From MAG-120802 sp049430265 (GTDB lineage Bacteria > Actinomycetota > Actinomycetes > Nanopelagicales > Nanopelagicaceae), in assembly GCA_049430265.1 (NCBI GenBank), contig JBMTBW010000040.1:1-5133 (forward strand): a stretch of 5,133 bases of DNA, read 5' to 3'. The notes under the pieces are model-generated. The model saw nothing but the letters and a program-made list of their open reading frames with translations. It did not search any database and was not told where the DNA came from. Position numbers and translations under genes: made by a program. Below are positions 1 through 5,133 of the stretch, in pieces (position 1 is the stretch's first letter; each line of letters starts with the position of its first letter).

Positions 1-61
1 CATTTGCAACAGCAACTGAATCGCCATCATGGTGGAGGAGAAAGTCAGGCACTTTAGCCAT
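1..61 (-). CDS. UxaA-like small-subunit protein, N-terminus (partial)
   Basis: The first 20 codons of a further operon gene run off the low-coordinate edge. Translation from the ATG at 59-61 gives M-A-K-V-P-D-F-L-L-H-H-D-G-D-S-V-A-V-A-N. A start of the form D-F-L-x-H-x-x-G-D-S-V-x-V-A is characteristic of the SAF-domain small proteins of the UxaA family. These are the short subunits of altronate or galactarate-type dehydratases and of (2R)-sulfolactate sulfo-lyase (SuyA). The start is well supported by AAAGGA seven bases upstream and by its position 41 bases after the kinase stop in the same direction. Twenty residues are too few to separate dehydratase from sulfo-lyase relatives, and an unrelated protein is possible. 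Confidence 0.55.
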   Translation of the reverse strand, partial: MAKVPDFLLHHDGDSVAVAN

Positions 62-68
62 AACTATT

Positions 69-74
69 TCCTTT
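69..74 (-). promoter_or_regulatory. Ribosome-binding site of the UxaA-like gene
   Basis: AAAGGA lies seven bases before the ATG at 59-61, in the 41-base gap after the kinase stop. It supports the existence and start of the partial gene at the window edge. No hairpin or terminator is seen in this gap, so the operon appears to continue. Confidence 0.7.
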
Positions 75-102
75 CCATTTCTCGATTACTCCAATATCCC
101 CA

Positions 103-948
103 TCAACTCCGCGCTCCAGCTAAATAAGCATCGAGCTCTGCTTTGGTAGGAATTCCACTTTGACCATCAAGCGCGCGACAGGAAAGTCCGGCGACGGCAT
201 TTGCAATAGCCACTGCTTCGGCGATGGGCTTGTTCCAAACTTGAGTAGCTACTAATGCGCCATGGAAAACATCTCCAGCGCCTAATGTGCTGACAATCTC
301 AGTTGAAATAGCGGAGGCAATTCCTGAATCAACTCCATCGGAATAAATACTGCCCTCTCCACCCTTTGATACAACAACAATATTTTTATCTTTTGTGGCG
401 GTTGAAACATCTGTCGTGATGTTCTCAGATGGTGCGTAAAGATCGTAATCCGCTGAGTTCAATCCAGGGGTTTCGTAACCAATATCAATTGAGAGCTTTG
501 CGCCCGCACCACGAGTTACACCCCAATCCTTAATGGTTTGCATGCCAAATTGATCCACATGTATCCATTCATAATCAGCGAGATTGGCTGGTTTTGAAGG
601 CCTTACGGAATGTGGCTGCACCATAATCGCCCGAGTTTGTTCGCTCTTAGAGACCACTATGGTTCCAGTAGCTGTGCGTACTGTCTTATCTATCACAACA
701 TGCAGGGTATCGATGCCTTCTCGTGAAAACATTTGGAGAATTGCGGCTCCATCTTCATCATCACCGATAACGCAAGAAATGGCGACTGGAATTCCTAAAC
801 GAGCCAAAGTAACGGCTGCAGTAGAAGCCGGTCCACCAAAAGAGCTTTTTGACTCTATAGCTACAACTCTTTCATTTGCACCCGGATAGCGATCTACGAA
901 AACAACATGATCACGAGTTGACATGCCAACACAAAGGACTTTGCTCAT
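103..948 (-). CDS. PfkB-family sugar kinase, possibly sulfofructose-kinase (YihV)-like
   Basis: This is a cytoplasmic ATP-dependent sugar kinase of the ribokinase/PfkB superfamily, 281 residues against about 300 for the family. The N-terminal substrate-side motif is at 37-52 (F-G-G-P-A-S-T-A-A-V-x-L-A-R-L-G), followed by I-G-D-D-E-D-G at 61-67. The anion-hole and catalytic motif G-A-G-D lies at 223-226, with Asp226 the predicted catalytic base, within G-A-G-D-V-F-H-G-A-L. The end carries a Cys then S-G-I-P. The G-G-P-A-x-T-A-A-V block, the G-A-G-D-V-F-H-G-A-L block and the terminal Cys/G-I-P block all resemble E. coli YihV as I remember it, so 6-deoxy-6-sulfofructose kinase is one candidate. 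Fructokinase, tagatose kinase or 2-keto-3-deoxygluconate kinase activity cannot be excluded. The region around 170-195 is shorter than in many relatives. The start overlaps the repressor stop by one base, and AAAGGA lies rather far upstream (about 12 bases), consistent with coupled translation. Confidence 0.9.
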   Translation of the reverse strand: MSKVLCVGMSTRDHVVFVDRYPGANERVVAIESKSSFGGPASTAAVTLARLGIPVAISCVIGDDEDGAAILQMFSREGIDTLHVVIDKTVRTATGTIVVSKSEQTRAIMVQPHSVRPSKPANLADYEWIHVDQFGMQTIKDWGVTRGAGAKLSIDIGYETPGLNSADYDLYAPSENITTDVSTATKDKNIVVVSKGGEGSIYSDGVDSGIASAISTEIVSTLGAGDVFHGALVATQVWNKPIAEAVAIANAVAGLSCRALDGQSGIPTKAELDAYLAGARS

Positions 949-1658
949 TAAATCGAGTCATCCTTTAGGTATTTGAACCATGCATCACGGGCATTGTGTA
1001 TATGTTGGATACACATCAAGCGTGCAGCAATCGCATCTTTACTTTCAATCGCATCCAGAATTACTCCATGCTCGAATTCTGAGGCATCAATACGTCCTGG
1101 AAGCTTCAATGTGTTATCCATCGAACGGAACATGATTTCCTGCAGAGTTCCCAGGGTTTGATTTAAGAAGTGATTCTGCGCGCTACGAACGATAGTTAAG
1201 TGAAACTCCATGTCTAAACGTCTAACTTTTTCAAAATCTATTGTCGTCTCCGCAATTGCAACATTGAGCGCCTGAGCCGCTGCCTTCATTTCTGCAAGCT
1301 GCTCCTGTGTGCGCCGTTCAGCAGCCCATTCCACAGCTGGGGCCTCCAGAATCTCACGCATTTGGAATAACTCTTCGATTCGGTGTTGTGCCGCCTTTAG
1401 AGAATCACGGAGTTTTTCACCCTCTTGTTCATCTAGTACAAAGATTCCAATGCCATGTTTAACCAATAAACGACCTTGAACTTGCAATACCTGTATAGCT
1501 TCCCGAAGCGATGGCCGGCTGATGCCCAATAGCTTGGATAAATCACGCTCCGATTCCAAGCGATCTCCAGCCTTCAACCCCGAGTTATCAATGTGATCCA
1601 AAAGCAACCGCACCTGTGATTGCAGACGCGGAGGATGATTGATGATCGGGGTGCTCAT
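948..1658 (-). CDS. GntR-family transcriptional regulator, FadR/FCD subfamily
   Basis: This is a probable local regulator of the operon, 236 residues. The N-terminal winged helix-turn-helix (about 10-75) has the classic GntR sequence: G-D-R-L-E-S-E-R-D-L then G-I-S-R-P-S-L-R-E-A-I-Q-V-L (45-58), and a wing at K-H-G-I-G-I-F-V. The C-terminal all-helical FCD effector domain spans about 90-225. The four positions that bind a metal ion in this domain are all present: Asp149, His153, His197 and His219. This predicts a metal-assisted pocket for a carboxylated or phosphorylated pathway metabolite. Such proteins usually repress and release DNA when the effector binds. The gene sits between the transporter and the kinase, with TAATG one-base overlaps at both ends, so it is made with the operon and probably regulates its own synthesis. 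No convincing FadR-type operator (TNGTNNNACNA) was noticed in the short gaps; it may lie upstream of the isomerase, outside the window. Confidence 0.94.
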   Translation of the reverse strand: MSTPIINHPPRLQSQVRLLLDHIDNSGLKAGDRLESERDLSKLLGISRPSLREAIQVLQVQGRLLVKHGIGIFVLDEQEGEKLRDSLKAAQHRIEELFQMREILEAPAVEWAAERRTQEQLAEMKAAAQALNVAIAETTIDFEKVRRLDMEFHLTIVRSAQNHFLNQTLGTLQEIMFRSMDNTLKLPGRIDASEFEHGVILDAIESKDAIAARLMCIQHIHNARDAWFKYLKDDSI

Positions 1659-2473
1659 TATCCCTTAACCGCTCCAGCTGTTAAGCCTGATACGAAAGTC
1701 TTCTGCATTGCTAGGTACATAGCAACCATTGGTATTGAAGCAACCATTACAGCGGTAAAGATCATGCTGAAGTTAATTGCGTACTCACCACGGAAATCCA
1801 ATAACGCAAGCGGTAAAGTCTTCAAATCTGACTGGGTAATTAACAACAATGGATACAAGAGATCATTCCAAGTAATAACGAATAAGAATATTGCTACCGC
1901 ACCCATGGAAGGTCTAGATAGTGGCAATGCGATTGATTTATAGAGCCTGAACGGCTTAGCACCATCCATTGCAGCTGATTCGTAAATTTCAGAAGGAATC
2001 TGTCTGAAAAAGGCCGACAGAATGAAGATCGAGATTGGTAAAGTCGAAGCCACATTGATAATCACTAAACCATGCAATGTATTGGTTAAGTTCAACTTTA
2101 CGAAAAGCTGATAGATACCAATTATGCTTGTAGCGGCTGGTATAGCCAACCCAAGAGAAAACATGACAAACAAGACTCTTCCGCTGACATGAATCATGCG
2201 CGCAATACCAAAAGAGGCCAAGCTGGAAATAAACAAGGTAAGTAATACAGAGAACAAGGTAACTATCACGCTGTTCCTAAAATTATTGACGATTTCGCCG
2301 CCCTGGATGAGGGTGCGGTAGTTGTCAAAACTCCAACGCTCTGGCAACGCCAGTGGCTTAGTCATAAGTTCCAGATCGCCCTTGAAAGATCCGAAAACAA
2401 CCACCAAAACAGGGAGGAGAATTAGTACCGCAAAGATTGTTAAACCTACGGCTCGGCCTACTTTATAAATCAT
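1658..2473 (-). CDS. Sugar ABC transporter permease, MalG/UgpE type
   Basis: This is the second membrane subunit of the importer, 271 residues, the normal length for MalG-type proteins. It shows a first helix at about 10-30 followed by the G-S-F-K turn. The family's short periplasmic segment comes next (P-L-A-L-P near 40-44, then F-D-N-Y at 49-52). Later helices lie at about 68-92, 100-120, 135-156, 190-210 and 238-260. The EAA loop is at 162-188 (E-I-Y-E-S-A-A-M-D-G-A, ending in L-P-L-S-R-P), and a W-N-D segment at 202-204 is typical of this subunit. It should pair with the preceding MalF-type protein and with an ATPase not encoded here. The ATG is preceded by AAGGGG at a five-base spacing. 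The stop codon TAA overlaps the repressor start by one base (TAATG), so the two genes are probably translationally coupled. Confidence 0.95.
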   Translation of the reverse strand: MIYKVGRAVGLTIFAVLILLPVLVVVFGSFKGDLELMTKPLALPERWSFDNYRTLIQGGEIVNNFRNSVIVTLFSVLLTLFISSLASFGIARMIHVSGRVLFVMFSLGLAIPAATSIIGIYQLFVKLNLTNTLHGLVIINVASTLPISIFILSAFFRQIPSEIYESAAMDGAKPFRLYKSIALPLSRPSMGAVAIFLFVITWNDLLYPLLLITQSDLKTLPLALLDFRGEYAINFSMIFTAVMVASIPMVAMYLAMQKTFVSGLTAGAVKG

Positions 2474-2478
2474 GTATA

Positions 2479-2484
2479 CCCCTT
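2479..2484 (-). promoter_or_regulatory. Ribosome-binding site of the MalG-type permease
   Basis: AAGGGG lies five bases before the ATG and overlaps the TAA stop of the MalF-type permease. A ribosome finishing one subunit can therefore start the next. Confidence 0.75.
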
Positions 2485-3439
2485 AGTACCTAGTTCTCAA
2501 AATGCGGCGTTGTAGGGCGGTTAAAGCAAGAATGAATATCACCAAATAGATGGATTGGGTTGCCGCGTAACCGAAACGGAGTTCATTAAATGCAGTTAGA
2601 TATATCAAGGTCACCAAAATACTTGATGAGTTATTTGGCCCCCCTTGTGTCATGGCATATACCAAATCAAAAGCACGGAAGGATTGAATTGTTGTGTAGG
2701 CCATAACCACAGCCGTAGTTGGAAGCGCCATGGGCCAAGTTACTGATTTGAATTGCTGCCAACGTGATGCGCCATCGACCTCCGCAGCTTCATAAAGTTC
2801 TTGCGGAATCTGCTGTAGTCCCGCGATATAGACCACCATCATTTGTCCTGTATGGAACCAAACCTGCGTAAATGCGATGGCACGTAGCGTTACCGTTTCG
2901 CTACCCAGCCAGTTAAGCGCCAAGAAATCCAAGCCGACCGAGTTCAAAAATGTGTTTATAGGTCCAAGATTTGGCTCATATAAAAACTGCCAAACCATCG
3001 CGACAGATACGGAGGAAATAATGGTCGGGAAGAAATAAAGTGTTCTTAAAGCTACTGAGGTGCGAGTATTTCTTAGTAAAAAAATTGCAAATAGAAGCGA
3101 GAGACCGGTTTGGAAAATGACAACTAAACCAGTGAACTCAATGTTGTTTCCTAAAACTTTGTAAAAAATATCATCATTAGTTAGCGCCCTGGTGAAGTTC
3201 TTAGCGCCAATAAATTTGGCTTCCTGTAGGCCATCCCACTCGCTAAATGCGTAACGCAGGTTACTTAAAGTCGGGTACAGGTAAAAAACGGCGTACATAA
3301 TTATCGCCGGAACGATCATCAGGAAAAAAGCTCGGTCGTTAGCCCTAGCTAATCGGCCACTGGAGCCATGTCTTTTCGACCCTAACTTGCTGGGCCGAAG
3401 ACTGGCGCCCTTTCGGGCGCCAGTTTCGGTGGTCTTCAT
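2483..3439 (-). CDS. Sugar ABC transporter permease, MalF/UgpA type
   Basis: This is one of the two inner-membrane subunits of a CUT1-type carbohydrate importer, 318 residues long. A basic cytoplasmic leader (about 1-36, many Lys/Arg) precedes the first membrane helix at about 38-56 (I-V-P-A-I-I-M-Y). Further helices follow at roughly 100-122, 130-153, 188-208, 241-262 and 290-310. The EAA loop that docks the ATPase is at 214-240 (E-L-Y-E-A-A-E-V-D-G-A, ending in L-P). The M-T-Q-G-G-P signature at 263-268 is typical of MalF-type subunits. The start lies seven bases after the binding-protein stop and has no evident ribosome-binding site, so translation probably depends on coupling to the upstream gene. 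A strong RNA hairpin occupies codons 6-13. A later start would remove only the poorly conserved leader, but the first downstream ATG (Met41) would cut into the first membrane helix, so the given start is preferred. The stop overlaps the ribosome-binding site of the next permease. Confidence 0.94.
   Translation of the reverse strand: MKTTETGARKGASLRPSKLGSKRHGSSGRLARANDRAFFLMIVPAIIMYAVFYLYPTLSNLRYAFSEWDGLQEAKFIGAKNFTRALTNDDIFYKVLGNNIEFTGLVVIFQTGLSLLFAIFLLRNTRTSVALRTLYFFPTIISSVSVAMVWQFLYEPNLGPINTFLNSVGLDFLALNWLGSETVTLRAIAFTQVWFHTGQMMVVYIAGLQQIPQELYEAAEVDGASRWQQFKSVTWPMALPTTAVVMAYTTIQSFRAFDLVYAMTQGGPNNSSSILVTLIYLTAFNELRFGYAATQSIYLVIFILALTALQRRILRTRY
3401..3424 (-). promoter_or_regulatory. Perfect 10-bp stem with GAAA tetraloop in mRNA, at binding-protein/permease junction
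   Basis: On the transcribed strand the sequence reads ACTGGCGCCC, GAAA, GGGCGCCAGT: ten perfect, mostly G-C pairs closed by a GNRA tetraloop. It begins 15 bases inside the MalF-type permease gene and 23 bases after the binding-protein stop codon. No U-run follows, so it is not a standard intrinsic terminator. Hairpins just after binding-protein genes commonly protect the upstream message from 3' decay and lower expression of the permeases, as known for malE-malF. The same role here is an inference. A structure this stable at codons 6-13 would also be expected to slow early elongation of the permease. Confidence 0.7.
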
Positions 3440-3446
3440 GGATTGA

Positions 3447-4883
3447 TTAGCCCAACTTCTGCTTAATCAACTTGGCGCCATCTTCTAGCGCCTTGTCTAC
3501 TGATTCGCCACCAACGATTGCGATCAATGCATCCTCAAGGATGTCGCGGACACCCTGGTTAAGGAAGATGAACCGTGGTGCGAGCACTAGACGCTCAGAC
3601 ATAATGGAAGCGGTGTTACGCAAGTTCTCATCTGTGTAATCAACATCAAGAACAGTTACGTGCTGCTTTGTTCCATTTGCATAGAGAGTAGCCATTGGGC
3701 CGCTCAAAAGGTGAGAGATGAATGCGCGAGCAATCTTCTGCTCAGTTTTTCCAGCCTTGGTGTTAATGCCAAGAATGAAGGTGTTGTTTGTGATTCCGGT
3801 ATAGCGAGCATTCACATCATTGGTCCAGTTCATACCGGTTAGACCCATGTTGCCGCTCATTTCCTTGTTCAGAGCAATGATTCCACCCATTGAGAATGAG
3901 CCAGTAGGAAGGATTGGTGACTTACCGGTTGCAAATAATGTGTTACCTGCAGCCTCTGTCACACCCTTTGGATTATCTGGGAAACAGCCTGCATCGCGTA
4001 GATCGGCGTACTTCTCAGCCATGTCCTTGAACCACTTAGTTGTGATCGCATCTTTACCAGTATCAATCGCAGTGATTTGAGAGGTTAGAAGTGCATCGGT
4101 GGAGGCGGTGTTCATCAAAGCAGAGTTGATGATCTGTCCTGCTTGTGGACGGAATCCGCCCATCCATGCCATTGGAACATAACCAGCAGCCTTTGCGGCT
4201 TTGCAATACCCCAACCAATCATTGAAGGTCTTTGGAAGCTTCCAGCCTTCTTTCTTGAAGATTGCGATGTTGTATACCGGATCATTGAATAGTGACTGAA
4301 GAGGAACGCCGAGTTGCTTGCCATTGTATTGACCAGCACCCATCATTGATTTGATTACATTTCTCTTAACAAACTGCTCACTAGAGAGATCCTTTAACAG
4401 ACCTGCTGTTGCTGCTTGATTAAATTGTGAGCCACGGAAGGTGGTAACAACAGCAGCCTTTTTGTTCGAAGCTACCTTGTTAAGCGCGGTTGCGGTGTAG
4501 TCAGCAGAGTTGGAAATTACCTGAGTGACCTTTACGCCAGGGTTATTTGCTTCAAACTCAGAAATGATCTGCTCGAAAACAGCCTTGTCCTCTGCGCGCC
4601 AGTGCCAGAATTCAATGGAGCCACGTGGAGCACGTAGTGGCTTAATTGGAGCGAGGTTTGAATCACTTAGCTTGACCTTTGCCCAAACTAGACGACCCGA
4701 TGAGTTTTTCGTGCAAATTAGCGAGGTGGATTTTGTTCCAGTTGACTCGCCTTCTGTGGTGCACTTCTGACCGAGAGTTTCGCCGACTGCGAAGCTAGCG
4801 GTGATAGGCACGATTGTTGCTGAGACTGCAAATAATCCTGCAATCGCCAGCTTGAACGCTTTAGCGCTCATTCTTTGCTTCAT
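3447..4883 (-). CDS. Secreted ABC sugar-binding protein (SBP family 1) with N-terminal Cys-Cys-Trp module
   Basis: This is the extracellular receptor of a carbohydrate ABC importer, which captures sugar and delivers it to the two permeases encoded next. The 478 residues begin with a signal peptide: a basic start, a hydrophobic core at about 11-28, and a likely signal peptidase I site after Ser30-Phe31-Ala32. Residues 33-70 form a small module with Cys41, Cys57 and a V-W at 66-67. The family-1 binding domain starts near residue 89 (S-I-E-F-W-H-W) and continues through an F-E-x-N-N-P-G-V-K-V segment (about 110-120) to the end. A later Y-N-I-A-I-F-K-K-E-G-W stretch is also typical of sugar-binding proteins. 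The protein is somewhat longer than the usual 400-450 residues because of the N-terminal module. No lipobox precedes Cys41, so it does not look like the usual Gram-positive lipoprotein. The start is supported by AAGGAG five bases upstream; Met5 is a less likely alternative. The ligand cannot be determined from sequence. Confidence 0.93.
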   Translation of the reverse strand: MKQRMSAKAFKLAIAGLFAVSATIVPITASFAVGETLGQKCTTEGESTGTKSTSLICTKNSSGRLVWAKVKLSDSNLAPIKPLRAPRGSIEFWHWRAEDKAVFEQIISEFEANNPGVKVTQVISNSADYTATALNKVASNKKAAVVTTFRGSQFNQAATAGLLKDLSSEQFVKRNVIKSMMGAGQYNGKQLGVPLQSLFNDPVYNIAIFKKEGWKLPKTFNDWLGYCKAAKAAGYVPMAWMGGFRPQAGQIINSALMNTASTDALLTSQITAIDTGKDAITTKWFKDMAEKYADLRDAGCFPDNPKGVTEAAGNTLFATGKSPILPTGSFSMGGIIALNKEMSGNMGLTGMNWTNDVNARYTGITNNTFILGINTKAGKTEQKIARAFISHLLSGPMATLYANGTKQHVTVLDVDYTDENLRNTASIMSERLVLAPRFIFLNQGVRDILEDALIAIVGGESVDKALEDGAKLIKQKLG

Positions 4884-4888
4884 GCTTT

Positions 4889-4894
4889 CTCCTT
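4889..4894 (-). promoter_or_regulatory. Ribosome-binding site of the binding-protein gene
   Basis: AAGGAG lies five bases before the ATG. It is the strongest ribosome-binding site in the window and fixes Met1 rather than Met5 as the start. It contrasts with the absence of such a site before the MalF-type permease, consistent with high output of the binding protein. Confidence 0.85.
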
Positions 4895-4924
4895 ATTCGA
4901 GGGTTTTGTGGTGAATCGCCTTGA

Positions 4925-5133
4925 TTACCACTCGGTTAGCGGAATGGCTAGCAATTCCGCCATCCTGCGGACTTCTTCTCGTATGTCTTTCCAAGCAACA
5001 ACTGTGTGATGAGGAAATCCGTTATGAATTAACCCATTAATCAGTTGCCGTGCTGGCGCAGATGTACGAACTGTTGCTGTATTACCTTGGAACCGATTAG
5101 GAGCAGATAGTGATTCACCACTAGTCATTACTA
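4925..5133 (-). CDS. Arabinose/fucose isomerase-family sugar isomerase, C-terminal end (partial)
   Basis: The reading frame stays open to the window edge, so this is the 3' end of a larger gene; the ATG at 5126-5128 is probably internal, because the codon before it (GTA) is also open. About 68 residues are visible. They include an APNRF segment, a V-R-T segment and N-G-F-P-H-H-T-V-V, followed by a helix ending in L-A-I-P-L. This matches the end of E. coli L-arabinose isomerase as I remember it, where a G-G-A-H-H-T-V motif carries the metal-ligand His450. The fragment therefore probably retains the last metal-binding histidine of an aldose-ketose isomerase. The first two-thirds and the other metal ligands lie outside the window, so the substrate cannot be read. 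The gene ends in TAA, 41 bases before the binding-protein gene and in the same direction. That placement suggests it isomerises the imported sugar before the kinase encoded further along the operon acts on it. Confidence 0.72.
   Translation of the reverse strand, partial: VMTSGESLSAPNRFQGNTATVRTSAPARQLINGLIHNGFPHHTVVAWKDIREEVRRMAELLAIPLTEW

Noticed and set aside
62..102. Promoter or operator in the gap between kinase and UxaA-like gene
   Set aside because: No palindrome, -35/-10 pair or FadR-type operator could be recognised; the gap holds only a ribosome-binding site.
584..889. 101-codon plus-strand open frame
   Set aside because: It lies entirely antisense to conserved N-terminal kinase motifs and shows no protein-family features.
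1620..1943. 107-codon plus-strand open frame
   Set aside because: It is antisense to the well-supported MalG-type permease and the start of the GntR gene, has no recognisable domain, and is explained by the coding strand's composition.
3401..3424. Hairpin as an intrinsic terminator
   Set aside because: No U-run follows the stem on the minus strand (nor a T-run on the plus strand), and intact permease genes lie downstream.
3398..3436. Extended outer stem (GAAGAC...GTCTTC) around the hairpin
   Set aside because: The outer arms are separated from the perfect stem by mismatches and unequal spacers, so only the 10-bp core is claimed.
4115..4339. 74-codon minus-strand open frame
   Set aside because: It is an alternative frame inside the binding-protein gene, whose own frame carries clear family features.
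4884..4924. Promoter in front of the binding-protein gene
   Set aside because: The 41-base gap shows no convincing -35/-10 pair or operator; read-through from the isomerase gene is simpler.

Overview
The window holds one minus-strand sugar uptake and utilisation operon. All seven supported genes run in the same direction, with gaps of at most 41 bases or one-base overlaps. In transcription order, from high to low coordinates, they are: the 3' end of an arabinose/fucose-isomerase-like enzyme; a secreted solute-binding protein; a MalF-type and then a MalG-type ABC permease; a GntR/FadR-type repressor; a PfkB-family sugar kinase; and the first 20 codons of what looks like a UxaA-family (altronate dehydratase / sulfolactate sulfo-lyase small-subunit type) protein. 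No RNA gene, mobile element, CRISPR array or intrinsic terminator was recognised, and no non-coding stretch approaches 300 bases.

The most likely source is a moderate-GC (by eye mid-40s %) actinobacterium, possibly a freshwater acI / Nanopelagicales-type lineage. The case rests on tight gene packing, moderate GC and a Cys-Cys-Trp module right after the signal peptide of the binding protein. I associate that module, from memory, with secreted proteins of those bacteria. This taxonomic call is an inference of moderate confidence.

A coherent reading is as follows. The binding protein and two permeases import a monosaccharide or small glycoside, using an ATPase encoded elsewhere because none is in the window. 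The isomerase converts the aldose to a ketose and the PfkB kinase phosphorylates it. The GntR protein senses a pathway intermediate and controls the operon. The kinase resembles E. coli YihV (6-deoxy-6-sulfofructose kinase) as remembered, in three separate blocks. The downstream gene starts like the UxaA family, which also contains the sulfolactate sulfo-lyase small subunit. This raises the possibility of a sulfosugar (sulfoquinovose-type) pathway. It is a hypothesis, not a demonstrated function; an ordinary hexose, deoxy-sugar or sugar-acid pathway remains possible.

The most striking non-protein signal is a perfect 10-bp stem closed by a GAAA tetraloop in the mRNA. It lies just after the binding-protein stop codon, inside the first codons of the MalF-type permease. 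It is well placed to make the binding protein more abundant than the membrane subunits.
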